From NCBI GenBank assembly GCA_036936605.1, contig JAUPFV010000005.1:73854885-73918884 (forward strand): a stretch of DNA of 64,000 nucleotides, written 5' to 3'. A program made the position numbers and the translations under genes. Of the stretch, positions 40,532-51,045 are shown piece by piece. The DNA is from Limnanthes douglasii subsp. nivea (lineage: Eukaryota; Streptophyta; Magnoliopsida; Brassicales; Limnanthaceae). The notes beneath the pieces were generated by a model that worked only from the letters and a program-made list of their open reading frames with translations, was not told the DNA's origin and did no database searches. Every line of letters starts with the position of its first letter. Position 1 is the stretch's first letter.

Positions 40532-42440
40532 TTGGAAATCATTTCATGTGATGATCCAAGGGAGACCCCCGGATTTCTGGTCCCGGAAGAGGATTCCGAG
40601 GCACATGAATTTGAAAATGGCAAATCTCTGAAGATTGGAGTAAAACTTTCCTTTGAGTTCAGAGAGAGATTAATTGAGTTTTTGTCTAACAAACTCGATA
40701 TGTTTGCTTGGTGTGCACATGATGTCACGGGAGTACCATCAGAGATACTATGCCATAAACTTGCGGTACGACTTGATGTTAGACCCATTGTCCAGAAGAG
40801 GAGACCAGTTTCTCCGGAGAAGGCTACAACTATTCTTTTGGAAGTAGAGAGGCTGTTAAGCATAGGCCACATTCGCGAGTCGCATTATCCCGTATGGGCC
40901 TCGAATCCAGTCGTGGTCAGGAAAAAGAATGGCAAGTGGAGAATGTGCGTTGACTTTACAGACTTAAACAAAGCTTGTCCCAAGGATCCATTTCTCGTGC
41001 CCCGCATTGATCAGTTAGTAGATTCGACCTCGGGCAATCGAATTTTGTCTTTCATGGATGCGTATTCTGGGTATAATCAAATTCGCTTGGATGCCCATGA
41101 TGAATAAAGCACTTCATTTATTACCGGGAGAGGGTTATATTGCTACAAGGTTATGCCATTTGGCTTAAAAAATGCGGGGGCAACTTATCAGCGTCTGGTC
41201 AACAAAACATTTGAAGGACAGATTGGTCGGAATGTCGAAGCATATATCGATGATATGTTAGTCAAGAGTTTGCAGGACGAAGATCATTTTGCTGACGTGG
41301 AGGAGACCTTTAATAATTTGAGTAAGGTCAATTTGAAACTAAACCCGGAAAAGTGTGTTTTTGGGGTACGATCAGGCAAGTTCCTCGGATATATGATCAG
41401 TGAGAAAGGCATCGAGGCTGACCCGGATCAGATAAAAGCTTTACTAAACATGACTCCACCTCGAAATATCAAGGAAGTCCAGATCTTAACAGGAAGATTG
41501 GCAGCGTTGAATAGATTCATTTCTCGATCCTCAGACAAATGTGCACCTTTCTTTAAGGTATTACAAAATGCCAAACAATTTAATTGGACCGATGAATGTT
41601 CAGCAGCTTTTCGCCACATCCAAGAATATTTGACATCCCCTGATATACTGTCTAAACCATTGCTGGGGGAAAGTTTAATTATCTATGTAGCAGTGTCAGA
41701 TTGTGCGGTCAGTGCTGTTTTACTTCGCGAAGAAGACTCTCTTTTGAAACCTATCTATTATGTCAGTAAGATTTTATTGGATGCAGAGAAGCGATATCTC
41801 AAGTTTTAGAAGGTAGCGTTGGTTTTGGTGACAGTTGCCCGAAAGATGAGACCTTATTTCCAGGCACATCCTATAGTTGTTCGAACGACTTTCCCCCTGA
41901 AAGGTTTGCTACAAAGGCCCAATATCTCTGGGAGGATCACTAAATAGTCAGTAGAATTGGGAGATTTTGACACAACATTTGAGCCTCGAACAGCGATAAA
42001 AGCCCAAGTTTTGGCTGATTTTTTGGTTGAATTCCACTCAGATAGAGATGACAAGGAGGTCTTTGGCCATTTTGATGAAATGGAATGGTTGATACGAACG
42101 GATGGAGGGTCAAACAACTCTGGAAGTGGTGCTGGTGTCTAGTTGATTTCTCCATAAGGGATAGCTATGTTCCAAGCTATTCGATTTGGTTTCAAGGCAA
42201 CTAAAAATGAAGCGGAGTATGAGGCAGCATTGGCCGGTTTGCATTTAGCTTAGATATGTGGAGCCAAAAAGGTTAAATTAATCAGTGACTCACAGTTGGT
42301 GATTAACCAAGCTTTGGGGGAGTCAGAGTCCAGAAAATAAAAGCTGATACAATATCTTAAGGCATTAAAAGATTTGGTCTCTGAGTTCGAGGTAGTCACA
42401 TATGAACATGTTCAAAGAGAGGCGAATGTCGTCCCAGATT
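40532..42440 (+). pseudogene. Tat-2 RT and tandem RNase H domains, in-frame stops
   Basis: The linker FLSNKLDMFAWCAHDVTGVP leads to RT: ASNPVVVRKKNGKWRMCVDF, LNKACPKDPF, MDAYSGYNQI, TAA at 41105, MPFGLKNAGATYQRL and the catalytic YIDDML (41243-41260). The gypsy RNase H, YVAVSDCAVSAVLLRE...YYVSKILLDAEKRY, is followed by TAG at 41807 and TAG at 41945, the latter replacing a Trp kept in Tat-1. The archaeal-type RNase H starts WLIRTDGGSNNSGSGAG and continues KNEAEYEAALAGL and LISDSQLVI, broken by stops at 42140, 42155, 42251 and 42338. D-E-D catalytic residues are present. The tail ends with EREANVVPDSLA. Confidence 0.93.
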
Positions 42441-42519
42441 CTTTGGCCGCAGCCTCACGAACGGAGGGATACCCATGGGTTTTGATTCGAGAACATCCTT
42501 TTATTGTGATCGATGCGGA

Positions 42520-43800
42520 GCATACAATGAATATTCACGAGGTGATCAATGTGATCAAAGATGATTGGAGGTCAGCCATTATTGACTTCTTGGAAAATGA
42601 TACTTTACCTATTGGAAATTATGAGGCTAGGAAAATCAGGTTCAAGTCTCACGGTTATATCATGTTGGAAGGTGTTCTGTATAAGAAATCTTTGAGCCGA
42701 CCATTATTGAGATATCTGAACAGGGATGAGTCACAATTTTTCCTATCTGAATTGCACGATGGGGAAGGTTCTGCCCATTGTGGATATAAAGCGTTAATTC
42801 AACGGGTGTTTTTAGCTGGTTATTATTGGCCGACTATTGCTTCAGATGCAAAAGATTTGGTCAAACGATGTGATACATGTCAGCGCTATGCAAACATAAT
42901 CCACAAGCCTGGGGTATTATTGGAGAGTATTTCCGAGACGGTCCCATTTGACAGGTGGGGCATTGATTTAGTGGGGCCTCTACCAATGGCATATGGGGGC
43001 AGACAGACTATAATAGTAGCGGTGGATTATTTCTCTAAGTGGGTGGAAGCAGAACCTCTGGCAAGGACAAAAGCCAAATATGTAATTTAGTTTGTCGTGT
43101 CCAATATTTGTTGTCACTTTAGGGTACCATTACAAATCACAACGGATAACAATCCTGAGTTCGATAACAAGGAGTTTAAAAGTTTTTGCCTTTCCAGGGG
43201 CATACGATAATGTTTTTCTGCCCCATTTCATCCCCAAGCTAACGGACAAGTGGAAGTGACCAATCGAACAATTCTCGATGGTTTGAAAAATAATTTGGAA
43301 GGAAATGCAGGGAAATGGCCTGATTATTTACAAGAAGTATTGTGGGCCTATAGGGAAACGCCTCGAACTGCCACTACTGCATCTCTATTTGCTTTAGTAT
43401 ATGGCATGGATGCCATAGTCCCCTCGGATATTGTTTTCCCTTCATATCGTATGGAAACCAATACAGCAGACGTGAATGATCAGAACATAGCCCTAGAGTT
43501 AGATTTGGTTGAAGAAAAAAGACAGCGCGCACAGTTGAAATCTTTACATTACCAAACTCTTATGAGGAGTCGATATGCATCTGAAGTAAAGCACAGAGAT
43601 TTTAAGGTGGGGGAAAAAGTACTACACAAAGTCTTTCTACACACTAAAGAAAAGAGTCTTGGTAAATTGGGACCAAATTGGGAGGGCCCTTATGAAGTAA
43701 CCGAGAAAGTAAAACAGGGCACGTGTCGATTAAAAGACAAGGAAGGGCGATATCTCCGGCTTCCATTAACATTGAACACTTAAAATTGTATCTTGAATGA
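42520..43800 (+). pseudogene. Tat-2 integrase, two in-frame stops and a late frameshift
   Basis: The zinc domain is intact: SELHDGEGSAHCGYKAL and CDTCQRYAN give the H-H-C-C ligands. The core has GIDLVGPLPMAYGG (first Asp), VAVDYFSKWVEAEPL, ITTDNNPEFDNK (second Asp; family DNG) and HPQANGQVEV (Glu). TAG at 43088 and TAA at 43208 interrupt it; at the latter Tat-1 has His, so a Gln codon is plausible. GPYEVTEKVKQGTCRLKDKEG marks the C-terminal domain. A small indel near 43755 shifts the frame: the family-typical end INIEHLKLYLE lies in the next frame and stops at 43798-43800. Confidence 0.92.
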
Positions 43801-43950
43801 GGAACTAGTTTGAGTGTAATAGTTGTCCTTTTTTGTATCTCAAAGTTCGAAAACATAGTGAGGGCATACTCTTTCCTACCCTGATAGGCACATGAAGGTT
43901 TTAACGAGGTGTCCCAATGAGCTGCTTAATAGAACGTATACACTAATATT

Positions 43951-44285
43951 TGGGTCACAATCTTTTGTGCCTCGAATTTTTCTTTGCCTTACACTATTTG
44001 GGTCACAATCTTTTGTGCCTCAAATTTTTCTTTGCCTTACACTATTATTTGGGTCACAATGATTTGTGCCTCAAATTTTTCTTTGCCTTACACTATTATT
44101 TGGGTCACAATAATTTGTGCCTCGAATTTTTCTTTGCCTTACACTATTATTTGGGTCACAATAATTTGTGCCTCGAATCTTTCTTTGCCTTACACTATTA
44201 TTTGGGTCACAATCATTTGTGGTTCAATTTTTTCTTTGTCTTAAACTACTATTTGGGTCACAATAATTTGTGCCTCGAATTGTTC
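43951..44285. repeat. 51-bp tandem repeat array, about 6.6 copies
   Basis: TGGGTCACAA starts units at 43951, 43999, 44050, 44101, 44152, 44203 and 44254. The first spacing is 48, the rest 51. Each unit also holds TTTGTGCCTCGAATTTTTCT and TTGCCTTACACTA. As 51 is a multiple of three, open frames run through the array in two frames, but they are repeats, not genes. The array lies between the 3' ends of pol and the antisense gene. Arrays in this part of Tat-lineage elements are known and can seed satellites. Confidence 0.95.
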
Positions 44286-44491
44286 ACCCTTCGAATTATC
44301 TATTGAATCGATGTTATGACACGAGTTGGCAAACACTTGGGATAAAACGATAAATAATTAGTTGCATGATTAAACATTCCCAGTTGAGGCATACACAAAA
44401 ATCTGAGGGATATATCTCCTCACATAAAGTAAGATGGGAAACAAAAATTGCCTTATTAGGTATTATACACAAAAGCTACAACTTTTACTTA

Positions 44492-47442
44492 TTACTGAGA
44501 TCTATCTGGGGAATCACCTTCCTCGGAGTCTGATGACTCACTCTCACTGACAACAATATTAGGAGGACAAAGATCCGGGGACACGAGTTTCCAAAAGCTG
44601 CCTAGGTCGTATTCGGGGTGTTCTGCATGAAGTTGAGTTATTAGACCTGCTCGAACTGTTGCATCTCGATCGGCAAGATTGTTTGTGCACTTGGTCACAT
44701 AGGCATTCACAACATTTTCCTTCTCTTCCTCCACCTGCCGAGGAAAATCTTTGATGCGTTTTACCAACTTTTCTCTATCTTTGTAAATCTTTTCATAATC
44801 ATTACAGCAGTCGTTAAAACCTTTGCGTTCCACTTTATGAGCTTTTTGGTATTCGATAATGAGTTTCTCTTGGCTCTCTGTCTTCTTTTGGTAGAGATCC
44901 CTTTCCTCCTGGCAGCATCTTTCGAGCATGATGACGTAATTTTCATATGCAGATAGTCTCTCATACAATGCATCTGCCTGGCTCTCCACAATAGCATATT
45001 GCTTTTTGGCTTCTTCAAGTTGTGAAGCCAACAGGGAGGCTTTGAATTTATAGTGATTTTTCGATTCTCTAGATGCTGCATTTTCTTTCCCCTATTGACA
45101 GAGGTGTGCAACAAGCTCTGAAGACTTAGTGAAAACTCGTCATCAAGAGGGACTTCGAAGGAACTGGTGGGTGAGCCCAGGGCTGCAACATCAAAATCTG
45201 AGGACTCCCCTTCTAAAATTCTAAGGTCAACATGCTGGGGAGGTTTACTTCGGGGAATTGGCAGTTGAGCTAATATTGGGGGCTCTTCGATGGGAGCTGG
45301 GTGTGAAGCCTAGGTGAGAGGAGTGCTGGGTGTCAAGTTTGAGTTCTGGTTAGGAGAGTTATCTCCAACCTTATTCTCAGGCTCATCCAATGCCCTTTGG
45401 GACTCAATTTCTTGGGCAGGTTCGGGGGCATCGTTTTGCATTCTGCCGTCCTCGGACAGCTCTTGGATAGGCTCCAGGGCAGCTTGGTTTTCTTTTCCTT
45501 TGACTTTCAAGTTTTTCTTCTTCTGAGGATGGACGGACTTTTTGGGGGGAGAGTCCGGATTGGGCGTCACTCTGTTGGCCAAGGAGGCCGGCTCTGGGAT
45601 GATGGCTACTTCCATTTGTGGTTGCTGCTCCTTAGGAGGAAGTTCTTCATCGGATCCGTCCCGGTGACTCTGCGCACAAGAACGCTTTGGCAGATAAATC
45701 ACTATATCCTTCTTCGTCACTCGCTCTAGCACTTCATCTTGAGAAGGGGGGGGGGGTCATCAACTCTTTTAAAGATAACCAATCAAGGGGGTCCAACCTC
45801 CAAAGTCTGCTCAAAGCCATATTGTTGTCCCTGAAACACAAACGAAATCTATTTTCCCATTTCTCTTTGGCCCATTCGCTGAGCTTGGTAAAGATGGTAG
45901 TGGCACTCTCTACATGATCAGCAAATGGTTTGGAGACGCCAGTCAGAGCTGCAAATATATCAAGTTAAAATCCTATTATTCGAAGGATTACCATAAGTAA
46001 ATTCGTTCGAAGACTTACATTTGTTGGTCCACAGGAGAGATAATTTGTGAGGGTTCGAGGGGGTTGATTCTGAGCCTGTTTCCCAATGACCTGAAAAGAA
46101 GATGAATTGTTGTCTCCATTTTTGTCAGCCTCTAGCAAATCCTTCAATATTTTCTGCCTTCGGTTAAAGGTTAATGAGTAGAATGGGAAGAATGGGTTCC
46201 TAGCTAACCCAGATAATCCGATGAGCTGCTCCAAAGAGAATTTTTGGCCTGGAATTCTCGATGCCATGATGCATGCCATCAATGTGAACCACATGTTGGG
46301 TCCGGCTTGAGAAGGGCAAAGGTCGATTTTAGTAAAATATTCAATAAAGAATGGGTCTAAAGGAAATCTTAGTCCCCAATTCATGATTTCGGTATAGACT
46401 AGAAGCTCATGATCCCTCACTGATAAGGGGGTCTCTCTCTCGGAGGGAAACCTAATATCGATATACGAAGGGATGCACCAACGAGTACGGAGTAACGTTT
46501 CTTCTGACGGAGAAAAATACTTGTATGATATGTTGTAAAGAGCAATTGCATGTTTGTTTTCAATCCCTCAGATATTGTTGCCCATGATGACATCAAGTTC
46601 TAAGGGAAGCGTTACGTCTCCCTTTGACTTGAGGGCAATACGATTCACTTTCTCCTCGGATATTGTTGGAGGAGTGATAGGCATTTTGCTCGATGACTCT
46701 GCTGGGATCTCGATGACTTTGTTCTGATCCATGTCCTGAATTGTTTGAGTATGTGGCTCAGGATTGTTCGGGGCGAGGGGTTGTTCACTAGGTGGTTCTA
46801 TGGGAATATCGATGACTTTGTTCCGATCAGCAACCTGAATAGCTTGAGTAGATGACTCAGGATTGTCCGAGGCGATAGCTTTCCCTTTAGCAGCTAAGGC
46901 TCTGTTACGCAGCTCTCGAACCTCTTCCTCGGTAATTACAGTCTTTCCTGGATAAAATCGTGGACTTCCAGTCGCTGTTATGGATGGAGTGGCTGGAAGG
47001 CTTGACACAGGATTCCCGGTCTTCGGAAGAGAAGCATCCACTACCACAGTTCGAGGAGGTTCAGGGGTAATTAGTGATACTTCTTTAGAACGTTTGTGCT
47101 CCTGCAAATGTTTATCTTTATGATGTCTCTTTCTTTTTCCCGATGAGTGCTTGTGGTGCTTTTCTTTCCCCATTACTCCAAGGGTGGTCTGGTTAGTGAT
47201 TTGGTTTTGTTGTGATATTTCGAGGGGAATGATGGCCGTCGAATTTGCAGGTGGGGGCCACAAACCGTAAAAGGTAGTCACAGCAGGTGGAGGCTGAGGC
47301 TCAGTGTATTCACCAGCAGCGACTCTCTCTTCAAACTTTTTGCTAATAAGGAGCCACTCTGGAATCCGACGAGGTTTGTAAGCCAGCTTTCTCTCTCTAG
47401 AAATTCTGGGTGGAAAGTTTGAGCTATTAATGAAGGAGGTCA
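44492..47442 (-). pseudogene. Antisense extra gene of Tat-2 (aORF), nearly intact, one intron
   Basis: Reading leftward from about 47442, the N-terminus has ERKLAYKPRRIPEWL and a basic KEKHHKHSSGKRKRHHKDKH stretch, then Pro/Thr-rich repeats with KVIDIPIE and KVIEIPAE. After TGA at 46570-46568 the frame continues to the conserved block NWGLRFPLDPFFIEYF and FTLMACIMASRIP (46385-46250), homologous to Tat-1. A GT-AG intron (46018-45949) follows, then GVSKPFADHVESATTIFTKL and a LKELMTPPPSQ motif. An 11-G run at 45746-45756 causes a one-base shift. A Pro/Lys-rich middle, TAG at 45312, a shift near 45060 and a coiled coil (45030-44700) follow, ending YDLGSFWKLVSPD and an acidic Ser-rich tail. No in-frame ATG is found at the 5' end; an ATT at 47404-47402 sits where one might be expected. 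Function is unknown; a structural or chromatin-linked role is only a guess. Confidence 0.8.
45949..46018 (-). other. 70-nt intron in the Tat-2 antisense gene
   Basis: The minus strand reads ACAAAT|GTAAGTCTTCG at the donor and GATATATTTGCAG|CTCTGAC at the acceptor, close to plant consensus at both ends. Coding similarity to Tat-1 resumes just after the acceptor. The conserved-domain frame upstream does not meet the downstream frame without a one-base change in the exon, which fits the general decay. Confidence 0.7.
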
Positions 47443-47443
47443 G

Positions 47444-47451
47444 TATTTATA
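47444..47451 (-). promoter_or_regulatory. TATA-like box for the Tat-2 antisense gene
   Basis: TATAAATA in CTTCTATAAATACTGACC lies immediately upstream of the open antisense frame. It corresponds to the box at 10073-10079 of Tat-1. It points away from the 3' LTR into the element, so the antisense gene would have a promoter separate from the LTR. Confidence 0.5.
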
Positions 47452-47790
47452 GAAGGCAATATGCTTTTGGGAAAATTCAGGCCCGGGGACATTTTCTATT
47501 GTTTGCCTAGGGGCATTATGGGGACCCTAGGTGAAGAATTATTGACAGAAAAACGCGGGAGAAGCTGCAGAGGCATGCTCCAGACTCAGGAACGCTAGTC
47601 TAAGGGATGTACTTGTTAAGAAGACGCTTTTTCGAGGAGATGTTTTTTCGAAGAGATATGTAGCATTTGAAGTATTGGTCAAAAGCATATTCGAGGAGAA
47701 AATTTTGCACTTGAAGAAGAGTTCTCCGAGGAAAAGATGTTCGAGGGAGTAGTGGAGACTTCTTTACAGTCCCAGTAAAACTATTTTTAC

Positions 47791-47807
47791 TAGGACTGGG
47801 GGGCTAC
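47791..47807 (+). other. Polypurine tract of Tat-2
   Basis: TAGGACTGGGGGGCTAC directly precedes the 3' LTR start TGATGAGG. It would prime plus-strand cDNA synthesis. Confidence 0.85.
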
Positions 47808-48212
47808 TGATGAGGGAAAATAAAAGACATGGTGAAATTGTAAAGAAGAAATATAATATGAGAGAATTGTAAATAAGAAATATAATAGGAGAGAATTGTA
47901 AAAAAGGAATTGTATTAGGGGAAAATTGTATAGACTACTAAAGAAGTAGCCATTATGAGAAGATGAAAAGATATAGGGACCAAAAGTGTAATAAATGGGA
48001 ATTAAAGCGTGTGGGACCCGCAATTGTACTATAAAAGGACTACACACGCTTCACAGATCCCGAGATGAATAGAATATTACTTTCTCTCTCTACTTAACCT
48101 AATTCTCATTTTCTCTGTCTAAAAAGACTCCTAAACAAAGGATTACGGCTTGTTTGACACTAAAAGATCTTCGTATCACAAAATCACCCCTGAGTATTCT
48201 TAAAGCTCTTCA
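47808..48212 (+). repeat. 3' LTR of Tat-2 (405 bp)
   Basis: It matches the 5' LTR with about 19 substitutions and one single-base gap. The ends TGATG and CTTCA are kept. Confidence 0.95.
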
Positions 48213-48217
48213 CTCGG
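48213..48217. repeat. Target-site duplication of Tat-2, right copy (CTCGG)
   Basis: It is identical to 37552-37556. Confidence 0.95.
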
Positions 48218-49399
48218 AACTTCAATGAGTTATGGATACCCTCATACAAATAAACAATAATGAGTCCAGGATGGAAATGTATTCCTCAAAACTCCAATAC
48301 TCAAGCTTCATCACAATCACTGGCATAAACCTAACTTCTTAAATCGTTAAGGGCGATGAAGCTATAACTATATGAAGCAACCAGATTTTTGCGTTGTATT
48401 GAATACCAACATGATACTATGGGGGCTAATAGATCACAAATCCCAAAATAGTTTAGAAATATGTTGTAAAGGTACATCCATCCTATTTATTTGATTTTAT
48501 CATCTCTGTTTTGACTTCACATAACAAAAATATTTATACAACAAAGCATCGTCCAAAAAATACTTTCAAAATATAAGATTTGACCCTATTAGAGTTAATA
48601 AATAAGGAGTCTCGACCAACCGAACCTTCAACAACAAAAATGATTAGTTGTTACATCAAGTACCTTCAACAACCGAAATAACACGCATGAAGCACTATCC
48701 AGTACCTACTCAGCAGAATATTGGATGAGTTTACCAACAAGCTCACTACTTATTACGACCATTTTCCAATGCATATATTAGTATCTCAACCTAGGTCTAT
48801 GAAACTATACTTATCTAACACTCAAAGAGACACTCTCACCAGATGGATAACCTAAAGAGATCGGATGTGCACACATGATGAGAGATCATCTCGTTCACGT
48901 ATGTCTTTATATCGGTTATTTTAATTATTATTTTATTATTATGTCATGAAGCTTTTATTTATCTTTCAACCACTAATGGTTTTGTAGGTAAAAATGTGTC
49001 ATGGTGGATCTTTCCCAACTATATGTATGGAATGATGTAAAGATAATCAAAACGAATTAGGCTGGCCATTAATGGTGTCGATGAGAATTGTGATGTTCCA
49101 ACAACTTTTACCTTCACGAACGCTCGATTGTTCGCAACAAGTAGAAGATTAAACAAAAAAATGATAATTTTTATCTTAATATCGTGAAATATTTTTATTT
49201 CTTGTTGCGTGAGCACTAAATATTTGATAAGTAATTGTTTATCATTCAATGAAACTAATAGTTACTATGTCATATTTGTGAAACATGGTTTGCTAAATAT
49301 TTGTGTAACATGCATACAATATATGTGAAATCATTTCTTTCAAATGGTTTCCTCTATTAGAATACTAAGATTGTGAAACTCCATTGTAGTCATAAAGTT

Positions 49400-49905
49400 A
49401 TGTGAAACCTAATTCAAGAGAGATTTAGAAAAAAAATATCATGTAGAAAATCATACTTGTATGTTGTATGTACAAAACGATTATGAAATTACATTATATT
49501 CAATACGAAATGAATTTTTAAATATTAATATTTTAAAAAACTTAATATGATATGAACTAGAAGTCTGTTAGTTTCTTTCTATACCAACATGTACAAAAAA
49601 TTAGGTTAAACAACATACCTACCACTTGAAAACAACACATTTATAGCTATGGTGCAAAACTCTTTGGATACGACATGCGAAACTTGATTCAAGACACGAC
49701 ATGCAAATATAGTGCATAGAAAATAAAAATCTTAGATTCCATTGTTGTTTTAAAGGAACAAATTTATTGGTCCTACGAGTGTTAATGAGGATTGTTATAG
49801 ATGAAATATTGATTCACATGATATGCGAAACCTTATTCAAAAGAGACTTAGAAACAAACACCATGTGTGAAACCCTAATTTTATGTTGTATGTGATACCA
49901 AAAAT
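49400..49905. repeat. Direct repeat, two copies of about 80 bp
   Basis: Copy 1 at about 49400-49480 has ATGTGAAACCTAATTCAAGA, GAGATTTAGAAA, CATGTAGAAA and TTGTATGTTGTATGT. Copy 2 at about 49823-49905 has ATGCGAAACCTTATTCAAAA, GAGACTTAGAAA, CATGTGTGAAA and TTTATGTTGTATGT. A shorter partial copy (ATGCGAAACTTGATTCAAGA) lies near 49675. The family is unknown. Confidence 0.65.
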
Positions 49906-50796
49906 ATATATCGTATATGCAACCACACACATTTATCGTATACTCATTATGATAACATTACTCTTTAATTTAAAATTAATATTTTTCCACATTATAGAGA
50001 ATTATTTTAACTGGGGAATCTGAGGTTTCTTACGATACCAACACGCCTTATTTTTTTATACTCTCTTTCTCGAACATACGAACCGTACCTAGACATCAAA
50101 CTCTCTATTTTCTCATTTTTGTTCTCTGAGTTTTCCCCGTTTAAATATCAAAATTTTCTTGTTGTTATGTATGCAATCATTTTTCATTTACAAATCTATA
50201 CAACACTAGTTTTCTGATGATAGTCTACTGATACAACCATCATTTAAACTACTTTTGTCAAAAAAAACTTTTAAAGTTTTGTTCTTTAACCGAATATGCA
50301 TTCAACTTGCTCGATTTCTCATATAATATTTTATATATGCGGGTTTCTCAGTTAACTGTTAATATACATCTCGCAAGTCTAACATTTTTAAAATTAGTAT
50401 TACGTAGGATTTCCCAAAGTTTAATGTTTGACATGTTTAAATCAGTAAATAATAAAATAACACAGATCGGCACATCAAACTTGCAGACAATAAACACTAT
50501 GTCTCACACTTTATAGTATTTATTTCAATTATGTCTCATAATAGTTATTTCACATATTATACAACAATATTGATTTCTTTCAAAATTAATATTTTTGGGT
50601 GCACTCACACATCTTTAAGTAGTAAATATGAGACCATCCAACCAATTATCCCAAGTCGTCTAAGTCTCACAAGTCTGCTAAGTTTGTAAGGCAGGCTAAG
50701 TCTAGCAGAAAATCTGACAAATTGGTACGCTACCAATCAGACTATATACCCTAGAGAACAAAATTCAGCATGTTATAATACAAACGCACTGAGTAT

Positions 50797-51045
50797 TTGA
50801 GGACCACACCATTCTACACTTTCTTAAAAGCATTGTTTGATAGAATAGTTGTTGGTTTGTTTATCCAAAAACAATGTTGGAAATTAATAACTAAAGTTTT
50901 TAATATGTACGACGTTGACCGAGCAAAGTTTAAAGTTGGTAAAAAATACGTGAATCTGATGAACAACAATGTCAAAGTAATTTTTGGTATAAAATATGCG
51001 ACAAAACAAATTTTACTAAGTAAAAAAGCTTTGAGTTTAAGATGA
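50797..51045 (+). other. Possible fragment of a transposon-associated plant domain
   Basis: An 82-codon open frame without a convincing start context encodes RTTPFYTFLKALFDRIVVG, FNMYD, FKVGKKYVNLMNNN and VKVIFGIKYA. The pattern F.VG.k.v.lt..dv..ifGi recalls the N-terminal region of plant proteins linked to Ulp1-type and Mutator-like transposons, from memory only. It ends at a stop and has no neighbour of that kind, so it is at best a scrap. Chance is not excluded. Confidence 0.25.

Larger units (their letters stand above)
37557..48212 (+). mobile_element. Tat-2: Ty3/gypsy (Tat lineage) LTR retrotransposon, inactive
   Basis: The element is 10,656 bp with LTRs of 404 and 405 bp, a perfect CTCGG duplication, a primer-binding site and a polypurine tract. 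Gag, protease, RT, two RNase H domains and integrase lie on the plus strand in a single frame from 38039 to near 43755, broken by eleven in-frame stops and one late frameshift. The minus strand between pol and the 3' LTR encodes an extra gene (47442-44492) homologous to that of Tat-1. A 51-bp tandem array separates the two. Hand alignment finds 19 substitutions between LTRs, about 4.7%, slightly less than for Tat-1. Confidence 0.96.

Noticed and set aside
43951..44285. Regularly spaced repeats resembling a CRISPR array, with two open frames running through
   Set aside because: The units are contiguous 51-bp tandem copies without unique spacers, in plant DNA inside a retrotransposon. The frames exist only because 51 is divisible by three.
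45314..45729. Overlapping plus-strand frames within the Tat-2 antisense gene
   Set aside because: They are shadows of the Pro/Lys/Ser-rich minus-strand frame that is conserved with Tat-1 in order and context.
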